From positions 1,495,216 through 1,559,215 of the forward strand of contig NZ_LT629939.1 of the NCBI RefSeq assembly GCF_900104615.1: 64,000 nt of DNA, written 5' to 3'. Each line of letters opens with the position of its first letter. The stretch's first letter is position 1. The notes beneath the pieces were generated by a model. The model ran no database searches. It saw only the letters and a list, made by a program, of their open reading frames with translations, and was not told the DNA's origin. This document shows, one piece after another, positions 1 through 8,424 of this stretch. The DNA comes from Merdimmobilis hominis (GTDB taxonomy: Bacteria; Bacillota; Clostridia; Oscillospirales; Ruminococcaceae). Made by a program: the position numbers and the translations under genes.

Positions 1-123
1 TACCATGAGCAAACCGAACCCCTGGAGGGGTACTACAAAAAAGCCGGCAAGCTTTATGTGGTGAAAGGCGAAGGCTCGGTAGCCGAGATTACCGCAAAGG
101 TGATTGAAGCTGTGGAGGCTTAA
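1..123 (+). CDS. adk: Adenylate kinase, C-terminal fragment
   Basis: The first 40 codons in frame 1 end in TAA and read YHEQTEPLEGYYKKAG..., which matches the C-terminal end of bacterial adenylate kinases (the conserved YH..T.PL..YY segment, then a final beta strand and helix). The enzyme interconverts ATP plus AMP and two ADP in the cytosol. The 5' part lies outside the window. It sits directly before map, the usual secY-adk-map-infA order in Firmicutes, which supports the call. Confidence 0.88.
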   Translation, partial: YHEQTEPLEGYYKKAGKLYVVKGEGSVAEITAKVIEAVEA

Positions 124-126
124 GCC

Positions 127-873
127 ATGGTAGTGCTTAAGACCAAAAAAGAATTGACGCCTATGCTTGAGGCGTGCAGAATCTCAGCGCAAGCTTTACA
201 GCGTGCGGGCGAGGTCATCCGGCCCGGTATTACCACCGCCCAGATTGACCACGCCATCCACGATTTCATCCGTTCGCGGGGCGCTGTGCCATCGTTTTTA
301 GGATATGGAGGCTTCCCCGCCAGCGCATGCATCTCGGTCAACGATGAACTCATCCACGGAATTCCCGGTCCCCGTGTCATCCAGGAAGGCGACATCGTCA
401 GCGTAGACGTGGGCGCCTATTACAAGGGATATCACGGCGACAACGCGTACACCTTTGCAGTTGGCAGCATCTCCAGCGAAGCACAACAGCTCCTGGATGT
501 CACCAAGGAGAGCCTCAACCGGGCGATCCAAGCAGCGGTTCCGGGCGCACGCCTGGGCGACGTGGGATACGCAGTGCAGTCCTACGTGGAATCTTTCGGG
601 TATGCCGTCGTCAAAGAGTATGTAGGCCATGGCGTGGGAACAAAACTCCATGAAGACCCAGAGGTGCCCAATTACGGGACCCCTGGCAGAGGGATCCGGC
701 TGATGCCGGGTATGACCATTGCCATCGAGCCCATGGTCAACCTGGTTGGTGAGAAGATCAAAGTCCTCTCCAACCAGTGGACTGTGGTCACGGCAAGTCA
801 CAGCCTTTCGGCTCATTTTGAGCACACCATCGCCATCACCGAGTCAGGCCCTGTTATCCTGACCCGGCCATAA
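127..873 (+). CDS. map: Methionine aminopeptidase, type I
   Basis: 248 residues, the normal length for a type Ia enzyme, which removes the N-terminal Met from nascent proteins. The N terminus MVVLKTKKELTPM is typical. Metal-ligand motifs are visible: GHGVG (His), the DVGAYYKGYHGD region (two Asp), an IEPM motif (Glu) and the final FEHTIAI (Glu/His). The start ATG lies 3 nt after the adk stop, with GTGGAGG about 8 nt upstream inside the adk end, so the two genes are probably co-transcribed and translationally coupled. It belongs to the ribosomal protein/alpha operon. Confidence 0.96.
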   Translation: MVVLKTKKELTPMLEACRISAQALQRAGEVIRPGITTAQIDHAIHDFIRSRGAVPSFLGYGGFPASACISVNDELIHGIPGPRVIQEGDIVSVDVGAYYKGYHGDNAYTFAVGSISSEAQQLLDVTKESLNRAIQAAVPGARLGDVGYAVQSYVESFGYAVVKEYVGHGVGTKLHEDPEVPNYGTPGRGIRLMPGMTIAIEPMVNLVGEKIKVLSNQWTVVTASHSLSAHFEHTIAITESGPVILTRP

Positions 874-888
874 GAGAAGGGGCGCTTC

Positions 889-1158
889 ATGATGACCATT
901 GAAAAAGGCAGCGTTGTCCGGTCTATCGCCGGGCACGACGCAGACCGGTTCTACGTGGTGCTGGAGATGGAAGGGGATTTCGCCTTCATCGCCGACGGCA
1001 AGGAGCGAAAGCTGGAAAAGCCTAAGCGGAAGCGGAAAAAACACCTGCGCGGGACCAATACCCGACTGGATGTGGACACCCTTACCACCGACAAAAAACT
1101 GCGGGAAGCCCTGCATCCATTTAACTATGGCAAACTGCCAAGCGAAGGAGGAATATAG
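889..1158 (+). CDS. KOW-domain RNA-binding protein (L14e-like)
   Basis: 89 residues. The N-terminal half ([20 protein letters not shown]) matches the KOW-type fold of small L14e/YlqC-like RNA-binding proteins that Clostridia encode between map and infA. A basic stretch KPKRKRKKH near residues 45-53 fits RNA contact. A GAAGGGG sequence lies 6 nt before this ATG; the ATG one codon later is an equally good start. The exact role is unknown; a ribosome-associated function is inferred from location and composition. Confidence 0.75.
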   Translation: MMTIEKGSVVRSIAGHDADRFYVVLEMEGDFAFIADGKERKLEKPKRKRKKHLRGTNTRLDVDTLTTDKKLREALHPFNYGKLPSEGGI

Positions 1159-1159
1159 C

Positions 1160-1378
1160 TTGTCCAAAGAAGACGTGATCGAGATCGAAGGCGTCGTTGT
1201 TGAGGCCCTGCCCAACGCCCAGTTCCTGGTGGAGCTGACCAACGGCCACAGGCTGCTTGCCCACATTTCCGGCAAGCTGCGGATGAACTTTATCCGAATC
1301 CTGCCTGGAGACAAAGTCACCGTTGAGATTTCCCCATATGATTTAACCAAGGGACGCATTACCTGGCGTTCCAAATAG
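1160..1378 (+). CDS. infA: Translation initiation factor IF-1
   Basis: 72 residues, exactly the family length, giving a single OB-fold ([27 protein letters not shown]...GRITWR). IF-1 occupies the ribosomal A site during initiation. No ATG fits; translation must begin at the TTG at 1160 (TTG TCC AAA GAA), with GGAGG eight nt upstream. The start overlaps the KOW gene's last codons by one base beyond its stop, so coupling is likely. A TTG start for an essential factor suggests its output is kept low. Confidence 0.93.
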   Translation: MSKEDVIEIEGVVVEALPNAQFLVELTNGHRLLAHISGKLRMNFIRILPGDKVTVEISPYDLTKGRITWRSK

Positions 1379-1414
1379 AACCCGTTTTAGGCTATATAAG
1401 GAGGTAGTTTCAAA

Positions 1415-1528
1415 ATGAAAGTAAGACCTTCCGTTAAGCCCATCTGCGAAAAATGCAAAGTGATTAAGCGCAAAGGCCGCATTATGGTTATTTGCCAGAA
1501 CCCGAAGCATAAACAGCGCCAGGGCTAA
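1415..1528 (+). CDS. rpmJ: Ribosomal protein L36
   Basis: 37 codons, too short for most ORF callers: [20 protein letters not shown], ending KHKQRQG. Length and sequence match L36 of the zinc-binding type, with Cys11, Cys14, Cys27 and His32 as the CxxC...C...H ligands. The RBS AAGGAGG lies 9 nt upstream. Its place between infA and rpsM is conserved in Firmicutes. Confidence 0.97.
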   Translation: MKVRPSVKPICEKCKVIKRKGRIMVICQNPKHKQRQG

Positions 1529-1602
1529 AAGAATTTACGCCCGAAGCGCCCACAGCGCAATGGGATTGTGCAAAACCGATACAATGGAGGTGCAACAGGA
1601 AT

Positions 1603-1971
1603 ATGGCTCGTATAGCTGGTGTTGACTTGCCAAGAGAGAAGCGAGTTGAAATTGGTCTGACCTATATCTTCGGTATTGGTCGCAAGACAGCAAACGACAT
1701 CTTAAAATCCACAGGCGTGAACCCCGATACCCGTGTGAAAGATCTGACCGAGGACGAGGTTTCTCTGCTGCGTGAATACATCGACAAACATCTCGTTGTT
1801 GAGGGCGACCTGAGAAGAGACACCGCCCTGAACATCAAGAGACTGGTCGAGGTTGGCTGCTACCGCGGCGTCCGCCACAGAAGAGGCCTCCCCGTAAGAG
1901 GGCAGAGAACCAAAACCAATGCCCGTACCAGAAAAGGTCCGAAGAAAACAATCGCCAACAAGAAGAAGTAA
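1603..1971 (+). CDS. rpsM: Ribosomal protein S13
   Basis: 122 residues, the family norm. It begins [21 protein letters not shown] and ends in the basic tail that reaches into the ribosomal decoding region and contacts tRNA ([18 protein letters not shown]). It is part of the small-subunit head. The RBS TGGAGG is close upstream and the gene is followed by rpsK after 19 nt, as in the standard alpha operon. Confidence 0.98.
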   Translation: MARIAGVDLPREKRVEIGLTYIFGIGRKTANDILKSTGVNPDTRVKDLTEDEVSLLREYIDKHLVVEGDLRRDTALNIKRLVEVGCYRGVRHRRGLPVRGQRTKTNARTRKGPKKTIANKKK

Positions 1972-1990
1972 TTAGGGAGGGATACGAGAG

Positions 1991-2392
1991 ATGGCAAAGG
2001 CTAACGTTAAGAAGGCCACTACTCGCAAGCGTCGCGAGCGTAAAAATATTGAGCGCGGCGCCGCTCATATCCAATCTACCTTTAACAACACCATCGTCAC
2101 CATTACCGACACTCAGGGCAACGCTCTGTCCTGGGCCAGCGCGGGCGGCTTGGGCTTCAGAGGCTCCAAGAAATCCACCCCCTTCGCAGCGCAGACCGCG
2201 GCCGAAACCGCTGCCAAAGCTGCTATGGAGCATGGCCTGAAATCGGTTGAGGTTTATGTTAAAGGTCCAGGTGCTGGACGTGAGGCCGCTATCCGTGCGC
2301 TGCAGGCCGCCGGTCTGGAAGTCAACATGATCAAAGATGTTACTCCCATTCCCCACAACGGCTGCCGCCCACCCAAAAGACGGCGCGTATAA
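1991..2392 (+). CDS. rpsK: Ribosomal protein S11
   Basis: 133 residues with the S11 core [20 protein letters not shown] and the C-terminal [10 protein letters not shown], both diagnostic. S11 forms part of the 30S platform near the mRNA exit. An RBS (GGGAGGGA) lies a few nt before the ATG. It is co-transcribed with rpsM and rpsD. Confidence 0.98.
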   Translation: MAKANVKKATTRKRRERKNIERGAAHIQSTFNNTIVTITDTQGNALSWASAGGLGFRGSKKSTPFAAQTAAETAAKAAMEHGLKSVEVYVKGPGAGREAAIRALQAAGLEVNMIKDVTPIPHNGCRPPKRRRV

Positions 2393-2418
2393 CAGTTTTT
2401 ATCAGGAGGTGCAATTCA

Positions 2419-3045
2419 ATGGCAAGATATACCGGTTCGGTATGCAGACTCTGCCGCCGCGAGGGCAAAAAGCTGTTCCTCAAGGGCGAGAGATGCTATT
2501 CCGATAAGTGCGCGGTCACCCGCAGAGCTTCTGTCCCTGGCCAGCACGGCAAAGCCCGGAAAAAAGTTTCCGAGTACGGCACCCAGCTGCGCGCAAAACA
2601 GACTGCCAAACGCTACTACGGCGTTCTGGAAAGCCAGTTTGCCGAGTACTTCAATATGGCTGAGCGCAGAGCCGGCGTGGCTGGTGAAAACCTGCTCCGC
2701 ATTTTGGAGAGCCGCCTTGACAACATCGTTTACAGAGCTGGTTACGCTTCTTCCAGAAAAGAGGCCCGTCAGCTGGTTGGCCACGGCCACTTCACTGTAA
2801 ACGGCAAGAGAGTGGACATCGCTTCTTATCTGTGCAAAGCCGGCGACGTAATCGCTGTCTGCGATAAGAGCAAATCCAGTGAGAAGATCAAGGCAATCGT
2901 GGAATCCTGCGGCGCCCGCCCCGTGCCCCAGTGGCTGGATGCGGACAAAGAAAAACTGCAGGTCAAGGTTGTCAACCTTCCGAACAGAGAGGACATCGAC
3001 CTCGACGTCGAAGAGCATCTGATCGTCGAGCTGTACAGTAAGTAA
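2419..3045 (+). CDS. rpsD: Ribosomal protein S4
   Basis: 208 residues. It has the N-terminal zinc-type Cys cluster ([18 protein letters not shown] ... C) and the S4 RNA-binding domain ([20 protein letters not shown]). S4 is a primary 16S rRNA binder and in many bacteria represses its own operon. The RBS AGGAGGTG precedes the ATG. The gene sits between rpsK and rpoA in the alpha operon. Confidence 0.98.
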   Translation: MARYTGSVCRLCRREGKKLFLKGERCYSDKCAVTRRASVPGQHGKARKKVSEYGTQLRAKQTAKRYYGVLESQFAEYFNMAERRAGVAGENLLRILESRLDNIVYRAGYASSRKEARQLVGHGHFTVNGKRVDIASYLCKAGDVIAVCDKSKSSEKIKAIVESCGARPVPQWLDADKEKLQVKVVNLPNREDIDLDVEEHLIVELYSK

Positions 3046-3083
3046 TGCCTCTAATTGAATCAGCATGGGAATGCGAATTGTAC

Positions 3084-3102
3084 AGCAGAAGCCTCTTCTG
3101 CT
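3084..3102 (+). other. Perfect hairpin between rpsD and rpoA
   Basis: AGCAGAAG-CCT-CTTCTGCT forms an 8-bp perfect stem with a 3-nt loop. It ends 4-5 nt before the rpoA RBS (AAAGGAGGG). It has no T-tract, so it is not a terminator. It may tune rpoA translation or act as a processing site. Confidence 0.45.
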
Positions 3103-3123
3103 TCTAAAGGAGGGTATCAGAAC

Positions 3124-4080
3124 ATGGTAAAAATTATTGAACCAAAAATCGAGACCGCTGAGCTCAAATCTGACGGCACCTACGGCAGATTTGTGGCAGA
3201 GCCCCTCGACAGAGGTTTCGGCACAACCTTGGGCAATAGCCTGCGGCGGGTGCTGCTCTCCTCGCTTCCTGGTGTTGCCGTTATTTCTGTGAAGATTGAC
3301 GGCATCCAACACGAGTTCTCGACCATCCCCGGCGTGAAGGAGGATGTCACCGAAATCATCCTGAACATCAAGGGGCTGACCGCCAAGCTTTACACCGATG
3401 GCCCTAAGACCGTCGTCATCGACGCCGAGGGCGAGTGCGAAGTGACCGCTGGTTCCATCGAGACCGATGCTGAGGTCGAGATTTTAGACCCAAGCATGCA
3501 TATTGCTACTTTGGGCGAAGGCGCCAAACTCCACATGGAAATCACCCTGAAAAAGGGCCAGGGCTATGTCTCCGCTGAGCGGAACAAAACCCTGGAGTTG
3601 GAGAAAGCGCCCCTTGGCACCCTGGCTGTGGACAGCATCTACACCCCGGTGCTCAAGGTCAACTACACCGTTGAAAACACCCGAGTGGAACAGATTACCG
3701 ATTACGACAAACTCACAATCGAAGTCTGGACCGACGGAACCATCTCCGCGAAGGAAGCCGTCAGTCTGGCTGCCAAGATCCTCAATAGGCAACTCAACCA
3801 CTTCGTCGACCTTTCCGACGAGGTGAGCTCTACCGAGATCATGGAAAAGAAAGAGGACACTGGGAAAGAAAAAGTTCTTGAGATGACCATTGAAGAGCTT
3901 GACTTGTCTGTTCGTGCATTTAACTGCTTGAAACGCGCTGGCGTGAATACCGTCAACGATCTGATCAACAAATCTCCCGAAGAGATGATGAAGGTTCGGA
4001 ATCTCGGAAAGAAATCCCTTGAAGAGGTAATCAGCAAGCTAGAGTCCTTGGGTTTTAACCTTAGCAAGGAAGAAGAATAA
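3124..4080 (+). CDS. rpoA: RNA polymerase alpha subunit
   Basis: 318 residues from the ATG at 3124 ([20 protein letters not shown]), chosen because AAAGGAGGG lies just upstream; an in-frame ATG at 3055 has no RBS. The N-terminal assembly domain carries [20 protein letters not shown]. The C-terminal domain ([20 protein letters not shown]... LGKKSLEEV) is the helix-hairpin-helix that contacts UP elements and activators. An acidic linker ([10 protein letters not shown]) joins them. Confidence 0.98.
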   Translation: MVKIIEPKIETAELKSDGTYGRFVAEPLDRGFGTTLGNSLRRVLLSSLPGVAVISVKIDGIQHEFSTIPGVKEDVTEIILNIKGLTAKLYTDGPKTVVIDAEGECEVTAGSIETDAEVEILDPSMHIATLGEGAKLHMEITLKKGQGYVSAERNKTLELEKAPLGTLAVDSIYTPVLKVNYTVENTRVEQITDYDKLTIEVWTDGTISAKEAVSLAAKILNRQLNHFVDLSDEVSSTEIMEKKEDTGKEKVLEMTIEELDLSVRAFNCLKRAGVNTVNDLINKSPEEMMKVRNLGKKSLEEVISKLESLGFNLSKEEE

Positions 4081-4118
4081 CATAGTTCCTACGAAGCACA
4101 GGTAAAGGAGTGAATTCG

Positions 4119-4460
4119 ATGCCAGGTACCAGAAAACTGGGCAGAAGCACAGATCATAGAATGGCTATGCTGAGAGCTATGGTCACTTATCTGCTGGAAA
4201 ACGGTAAGATTGAGACTACAGTTACCAGAGCCAAAGAGGTTCGTGCTATGGCCGAGAAAATGATTACTACGGCTAAGAACGATGATCTCCACTCCAAGCG
4301 TCAGGTGTACTCTTTTGTCACAAAAGAGACCGTTGCGAAAAAAGTTTTTGATGAGATTGCTCCCAAATACAAGGAGACCAACGGCGGCTACACCCGCATC
4401 ATCAAAATCGGTCCTCGCCGCGGCGACGCAGCTGAGATGGCTATCATCGAGCTTATCTAG
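4119..4460 (+). CDS. rplQ: Ribosomal protein L17
   Basis: 113 residues from the ATG at 4119 ([20 protein letters not shown]). AAAGGAG ends 8 nt before this ATG; a GTG at 4110 lies inside the RBS and is rejected. L17 sits near the exit tunnel of the 50S subunit. It is the last gene of the operon and is followed by a strong terminator. Confidence 0.98.
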   Translation: MPGTRKLGRSTDHRMAMLRAMVTYLLENGKIETTVTRAKEVRAMAEKMITTAKNDDLHSKRQVYSFVTKETVAKKVFDEIAPKYKETNGGYTRIIKIGPRRGDAAEMAIIELI

Positions 4461-4477
4461 TTCGATCTTTTAAGCAT

Positions 4478-4513
4478 AAAAAAGCCCACCGTTTTAAAAC
4501 GGTGGGCTTTTTT
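4478..4513 (+). terminator. Intrinsic terminator after rplQ (bidirectional)
   Basis: The perfect palindrome AAGCCCACCGTTTT / AAAACGGTGGGCTT is followed by a T-run on the plus strand and by one on the minus strand (A-run on plus). It closes the ribosomal operon and also the convergent acetyltransferase gene. Confidence 0.93.
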
Positions 4514-4527
4514 GCGTGTTTTTGCCG

Positions 4528-5418
4528 TCATGCGTGGGAAAGGGCGGGAAACCGGAAAGGCTGTTTTCGGAGGAGTTCCTCTGCGGGGCCCTGGACAAAC
4601 AACATATCATCGCCGCCCGGAAGGGGGGAGAGGGCATAGCCCCCCAGCCCATTTGGGGGAAATCCCAATATGGCCCGGGAAATACCCGGCTGGGAGAAGG
4701 CGGCAAGCACCTGGCCGATGGACAGCTTCTGCGGAGAGAAAACTTCCCACAGAAGGAGGGAGCCCCCTTGGTATTCCGCCACCGCCAAAACGTCCAGGTT
4801 TGGCAGGAGGTAGAGGCAGTCCCGGTATGGGCCCAACAGGTGGAAGAGGCTTAGTTCCCGATTCCCCACCATGGGGAAAGCCCCCTGGGGTTTGCCTCGC
4901 TGGACCATCTCCAGGAGCAGGGAAAAGTCGGCATCGGCATCCAGCCTGCGAGGGACTTCCCCGCTGGGGGCGGGCATTTCCCGGGAAAAGAGTGTCTCTT
5001 CCACAGGGGAAAACCCGAATTTTGGGTAAAATTCCAACACTGTGTGGTTGGCAAAAAGATAGATGAGGTCAACGGTTCCCCCATATACCTGGAGGATGCG
5101 TTCCATCAGGTACCGGGAGAGCCCCCTGCCCCGGAAATCCGGGCGGGTCATGACCGTCCCCAGCTGGATCATGGAAAGGGGGTGCCCCTCCCAGCAAAAG
5201 GTCATTCGATTGACTGAGATGTTGGCCACAACCTGACCATCTGCTATAAGGCAGTGGGGCTGGTACCCGTCGGTCCACAGGCCGGCTCTGTGCCAGGCGG
5301 AAAAGTCAAACCCAAAGGTGAGCTGGGTCAGCTGGTTAAAGCTGTCCCGCAGAAGCTTATCCTGCCGGATGGAGCTGGAAAACTGATAGGGGGTGCCATA
5401 GATGGAAAGAGACTCCAT
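4528..5418 (-). CDS. GNAT family N-acetyltransferase
   Basis: 296 residues from the ATG at 5418, chosen because GGAGG lies 8 nt upstream. The acetyl-CoA binding core is clear: IQLGTVMTRPDFRGRGLSRY, with the R-x-x-G-x-G/A type pyrophosphate loop (RGRGLS), then YLFANHTVLEFYPKFGF, the typical GNAT strand 5. The C-terminal ~130 residues form a second, weaker domain that may be a degenerate GNAT repeat, as in two-domain Eis-like enzymes. The substrate cannot be told. It lies 47 nt downstream of the peptide-binding lipoprotein gene and probably shares its promoter. Confidence 0.8.
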   Translation of the reverse strand: MESLSIYGTPYQFSSSIRQDKLLRDSFNQLTQLTFGFDFSAWHRAGLWTDGYQPHCLIADGQVVANISVNRMTFCWEGHPLSMIQLGTVMTRPDFRGRGLSRYLMERILQVYGGTVDLIYLFANHTVLEFYPKFGFSPVEETLFSREMPAPSGEVPRRLDADADFSLLLEMVQRGKPQGAFPMVGNRELSLFHLLGPYRDCLYLLPNLDVLAVAEYQGGSLLLWEVFSPQKLSIGQVLAAFSQPGISRAILGFPPNGLGGYALSPLPGGDDMLFVQGPAEELLRKQPFRFPALSHA

Positions 5419-5465
5419 AAAAGATCCTCCAATGGAAAGCAAGGGGCCATAGCGGCCCCTTGTTT

Positions 5466-7019
5466 CTATTTGCGGTGTGCCAGTTTGAAGAAGGGGGTGC
5501 CATCCGGCAGGAAGGTGATCCCCTCCAAATCCTGGTTGGTGGCTTCATAGGAGGAAGAGGCCCCTACCGGCAAAGCGTAGCAATGCTCCAGTAGCCATTC
5601 CTCCGCTCGGTGGTATCCGGCAGCCATGGCCTTGGCGGAGGTAGCCCGCTGGGCCTCCTCCAGAAGGGAAAGGTACTCTTCCTCTTGCCAGCCAAACAGC
5701 TGGGACAGCTGGGCCAAAAACTCCCTGTGCCCATCCCCTCGGTTGGAGATGGGCACAAGAGCCAGATCGAACTCACCGGATTGGATGGCGGTATTCAGCT
5801 CCTCTTTGGGGAGGGGGGTTAGGTTGGCGTAGAGGGACAGACTCTCTCCCCAGGCTTTTTGCAGCAGGGCGGCGGCATCTTCTACTCCAGCATCCGCCGG
5901 ATAGGAGAGGGCGGTCCGAGGCAGTTTTTCTAGCCCTAGGTCCCCGAGGGCGGCGATCAGCAGGTCCCGGGGCTCCTGGGAGGAGAGGAACACGGCGTTG
6001 CCGGCCAACTCCCGGTAGGGCTGCCCAGCCAGCCGGACTGCGGCGGGGATCAACCCGTCGGGAGAGTCGATATCCTCCGGCAGGGCATCCGAAAGGGCTT
6101 CCCGGTCGATGGGGGAGAGGATGGCCCGGCGCAGCGTCTCATTTTGGAAGGGGGCATGGCGGGTATTGAACACCAGGAGCCAAACCGTATCCTCCCGTGG
6201 GGAGGCAGAATTCCAACCGCCCAAAGAGAGGTATTCCTCCCGGCTCAGGCAGATGGCGTCGCTCTTGCCGGAGGTGAACTGTTCCAGGGGGTTTTCCCGC
6301 CCGATGAAAAAATTGACCCCATCGATGGTGGACTCCTCTTGGGAGGAATACTGGTCGTTGGGCCGCAGGGTGATAGAGGCGCTGTTGTCCCAGCTTTTCA
6401 CCACGAAGGGTCCATTAGAGAGGAGCGTCTGGGTGGAGAGGCCGTACCGGCCTTTGCTTTCGTTGTAAAAATCCTCCTTACAGGGGAAGGCGGCCGGGTC
6501 GGCCAGCCGCTGCAAAAAGAGGGGGTCCGCTTCGGTCAAGCGGATCACCAAGGTGTAGTCTCCGGAGGCGGAAACCCCCAGGGGCTGGGCAGTGCCTTCC
6601 ATGCGGGCGGAAGCCCCCTCGATGGAGGCGAACTTTCCGGCGTGAGGGGAGAGGGAGTCGGTGCGGAACATCCGCTGGAAGGCAAAGACATAATCCTTGG
6701 CGGTGACCGGGGAGCCATCCGACCACCTGGCGTCCTGGCGAAGGGTGAAGGTATACGTTTTCCCGTCGGCAGAGAGGGTGTGCCCGCTGGCTCCAGCGGG
6801 GATAAGGTCCCCGGCCTCGGACAGGCGGTACAGCCCCTCCATGGCGTTGTAGAGGACGGTGCGGGCGTCGGCACTGGTGGTGAATTGGGGGTCGAGGCTG
6901 GACACCTGCCCGGAAAGGTCGTACCGCAATATCAGGCTGTCGTCCTTACCGCTGCGGCAGGCGGCGAGGGAGAAGACAAAGAAAAGCGCCAAAAACAGCG
7001 CTAAAAATCGTTTTTTCAT
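5466..7019 (-). CDS. Peptide/oligopeptide ABC transporter substrate-binding lipoprotein (SBP_bac_5)
   Basis: 517 residues. A lipoprotein signal (MKKRFLALFLALFFVFSLAA, Cys21) is followed by an OppA/DppA-type fold: the LDPQFTTSADARTVLYNAME segment, then YTFTLRQDARWSDGSPVTAK, hallmarks of the extracellular solute-binding family 5. It should be tethered outside the membrane and bind short peptides or similar ligands. No permease or ATPase gene is adjacent, so it is an orphan that must share a transporter or act as a sensor. The RBS AAAGGA precedes the ATG. Confidence 0.88.
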   Translation of the reverse strand: MKKRFLALFLALFFVFSLAACRSGKDDSLILRYDLSGQVSSLDPQFTTSADARTVLYNAMEGLYRLSEAGDLIPAGASGHTLSADGKTYTFTLRQDARWSDGSPVTAKDYVFAFQRMFRTDSLSPHAGKFASIEGASARMEGTAQPLGVSASGDYTLVIRLTEADPLFLQRLADPAAFPCKEDFYNESKGRYGLSTQTLLSNGPFVVKSWDNSASITLRPNDQYSSQEESTIDGVNFFIGRENPLEQFTSGKSDAICLSREEYLSLGGWNSASPREDTVWLLVFNTRHAPFQNETLRRAILSPIDREALSDALPEDIDSPDGLIPAAVRLAGQPYRELAGNAVFLSSQEPRDLLIAALGDLGLEKLPRTALSYPADAGVEDAAALLQKAWGESLSLYANLTPLPKEELNTAIQSGEFDLALVPISNRGDGHREFLAQLSQLFGWQEEEYLSLLEEAQRATSAKAMAAGYHRAEEWLLEHCYALPVGASSSYEATNQDLEGITFLPDGTPFFKLAHRK

Positions 7020-7189
7020 GGCAATTCCTTTATGACAACACGGCTATAAGGCAGCCGCCGGGGAAAAAATCTGTATTCGGGCTTTCCCGCTGCGAGGGCA
7101 GCGTTGGGTATTTTAGGGGATCGGGGGCGCATTTCGTCTCCTGAAGGCAATTTATAGCCCTCGGGCGAAACGGTATAACCCCTTAAAAT

Positions 7190-7219
7190 ATTGTAGCATT
7201 TTCCCGCAAAAGGATGCAA
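7190..7219 (-). promoter_or_regulatory. SigA-type promoter for the peptide-binding lipoprotein gene
   Basis: On the minus strand: TTGCAT (7219-7214), an 18-nt spacer, then TACAAT (7195-7190) preceded by TG-C, an extended -10. This leaves a leader of roughly 160 nt before the ATG at 7019. The leader includes two small hairpins (CGCTGC-CCT-CGCAGCG and CGGCT...AGCCG). No known riboswitch consensus was recognised in it. Confidence 0.6.
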
Positions 7220-7330
7220 CCGTTGGGGCCTGGATTCATAAAAAATTAAGGTTTCCCCATCTTTTGAGGCCAATGTTTTGTAAAACAGGGGGGAAAACTA
7301 ACACAGGTTTTCCCTTTTTGCTTTGGCACA

Positions 7331-7360
7331 GGAAAAGGGCCCTCCCAAACTAGGAGGGCC
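7331..7360 (-). terminator. Terminator after the nitrilase-like pair
   Basis: GGCCCTCC-tagtttg-GGAGGGCC stem (minus-strand reading) followed by CTTTTCC. The T-tract is short but placement directly after the stop at 7367 supports it. Confidence 0.65.
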
Positions 7361-7366
7361 GGGCGG

Positions 7367-8419
7367 TTATAGCCGTTTGGTCAGTTTTTGATAGGCACTC
7401 ATCAGCTGGGTCTTGATGAATTCCGGGTTGGAGTCGCCGGTGTAAGCGTCGAACCCGGCATAGAGCTGTTCTAGGTTGAGGCGGGAGACGATGAGGCCGC
7501 CTGCGTCATCGCAGATCACCTGGTTTACAATGCCGTCCCGCTCTTTGGTGATGTTCAAGGGGCCGTAGCAGGCCGCTCTCCCACAGAAGCGGACCCCCAT
7601 AGTGCCGGAGAGCACCGGCGCCGCTATGTAGACAGCCAAGGCGTCAGCTGCCGCCTTGTAGCCCCAATCGGCCAAGGATTCCTGCCGGGGGGTGAGGCTC
7701 CCTGACGGGGAGAGGATGATCTCCGCCCCCATACCCCGGGCGATGCGCAGTGGTTCCAAGGTGCGGCCGTCCTGTCCGATGAGGATAGCCACCCTGCCCG
7801 CTTTGGTGTCAAACACCCGGATCTCCTCCCCTGGCACAACGCCCAAGGCTTTTTCCAAGGGGCTGCGGTGCAGGAGGTCTTGGGTGCCCAGCACCAAGCC
7901 GTTTTCATCCAGGAGGTAGGAGCGGCAGTAAAGCTTGTCCCCCTCCAGCACATAGGTGCTCCCCGCCATGATATATACCCCATAGGCTTTGGCCAGGGCG
8001 GAGAAGGTGGTGAGGAAAATCTCCTGGAGGCTGGAGGAAAATTCATCCAGCAGCTGTAGGAGAAGGGCGGTCAATTCTTCAGAATTGTCCTTTACCCGCT
8101 GTAGCTCCTCCAGCAGGGTGTCGAAGTAGGGAGTGATGCCGATGGGCAGAAGGCCGCAGCCGTGGGGGAAGGCGACAATCTGCGCCCCTGCGTGGACCGC
8201 TTTGGCCACATACCGGTCCATATCCTCCACGTATTCGGCCAAGGTGCGGTACCGGCGGACCTCCACCTGGGCGGCCCCTACCCGCACCCCATCCCGGGAG
8301 CAGGCGGCGAGATTTTGGGACCGTTCGCTGTTCTTTTTGGCGACGATGTGTTCCACCCGCCGGGGGGAAAACTTCAAGGAGATAGCAAAGGACGACAATT
8401 TCAGTTTGACAGGCAGCAC
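7367..8419 (-). CDS. Nitrilase-fold protein lacking the catalytic triad (downstream copy)
   Basis: 350 residues from the GTG at 8419, 8 nt after GGGGAGG; a GTG at 8428 overlaps that RBS and is less likely. The carbon-nitrogen hydrolase fold is recognisable: VRVGAAQVEVRRY..., QIVAFPHGCG, VYIMAGSTYV, and VAILIGQDGRTLEPLR followed by GAEIILSPS. The family needs a Glu-Lys-Cys triad. Here the FPE glutamate is replaced (FPH, near residue 84) and the ICxD cysteine is replaced (LIGQD, near residue 215). A non-catalytic, binding or scaffolding role is therefore inferred. It overlaps or abuts the upstream homologue, so the two are co-translated. Confidence 0.75.
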   Translation of the reverse strand: MLPVKLKLSSFAISLKFSPRRVEHIVAKKNSERSQNLAACSRDGVRVGAAQVEVRRYRTLAEYVEDMDRYVAKAVHAGAQIVAFPHGCGLLPIGITPYFDTLLEELQRVKDNSEELTALLLQLLDEFSSSLQEIFLTTFSALAKAYGVYIMAGSTYVLEGDKLYCRSYLLDENGLVLGTQDLLHRSPLEKALGVVPGEEIRVFDTKAGRVAILIGQDGRTLEPLRIARGMGAEIILSPSGSLTPRQESLADWGYKAAADALAVYIAAPVLSGTMGVRFCGRAACYGPLNITKERDGIVNQVICDDAGGLIVSRLNLEQLYAGFDAYTGDSNPEFIKTQLMSAYQKLTKRL

Positions 8420-8424
8420 AACGA

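Noticed and set aside
7020..7273. 85-codon minus-strand ORF ahead of the peptide-binding lipoprotein
   Set aside because: It overlaps the promoter and leader of that gene, has no RBS and no protein-like pattern.
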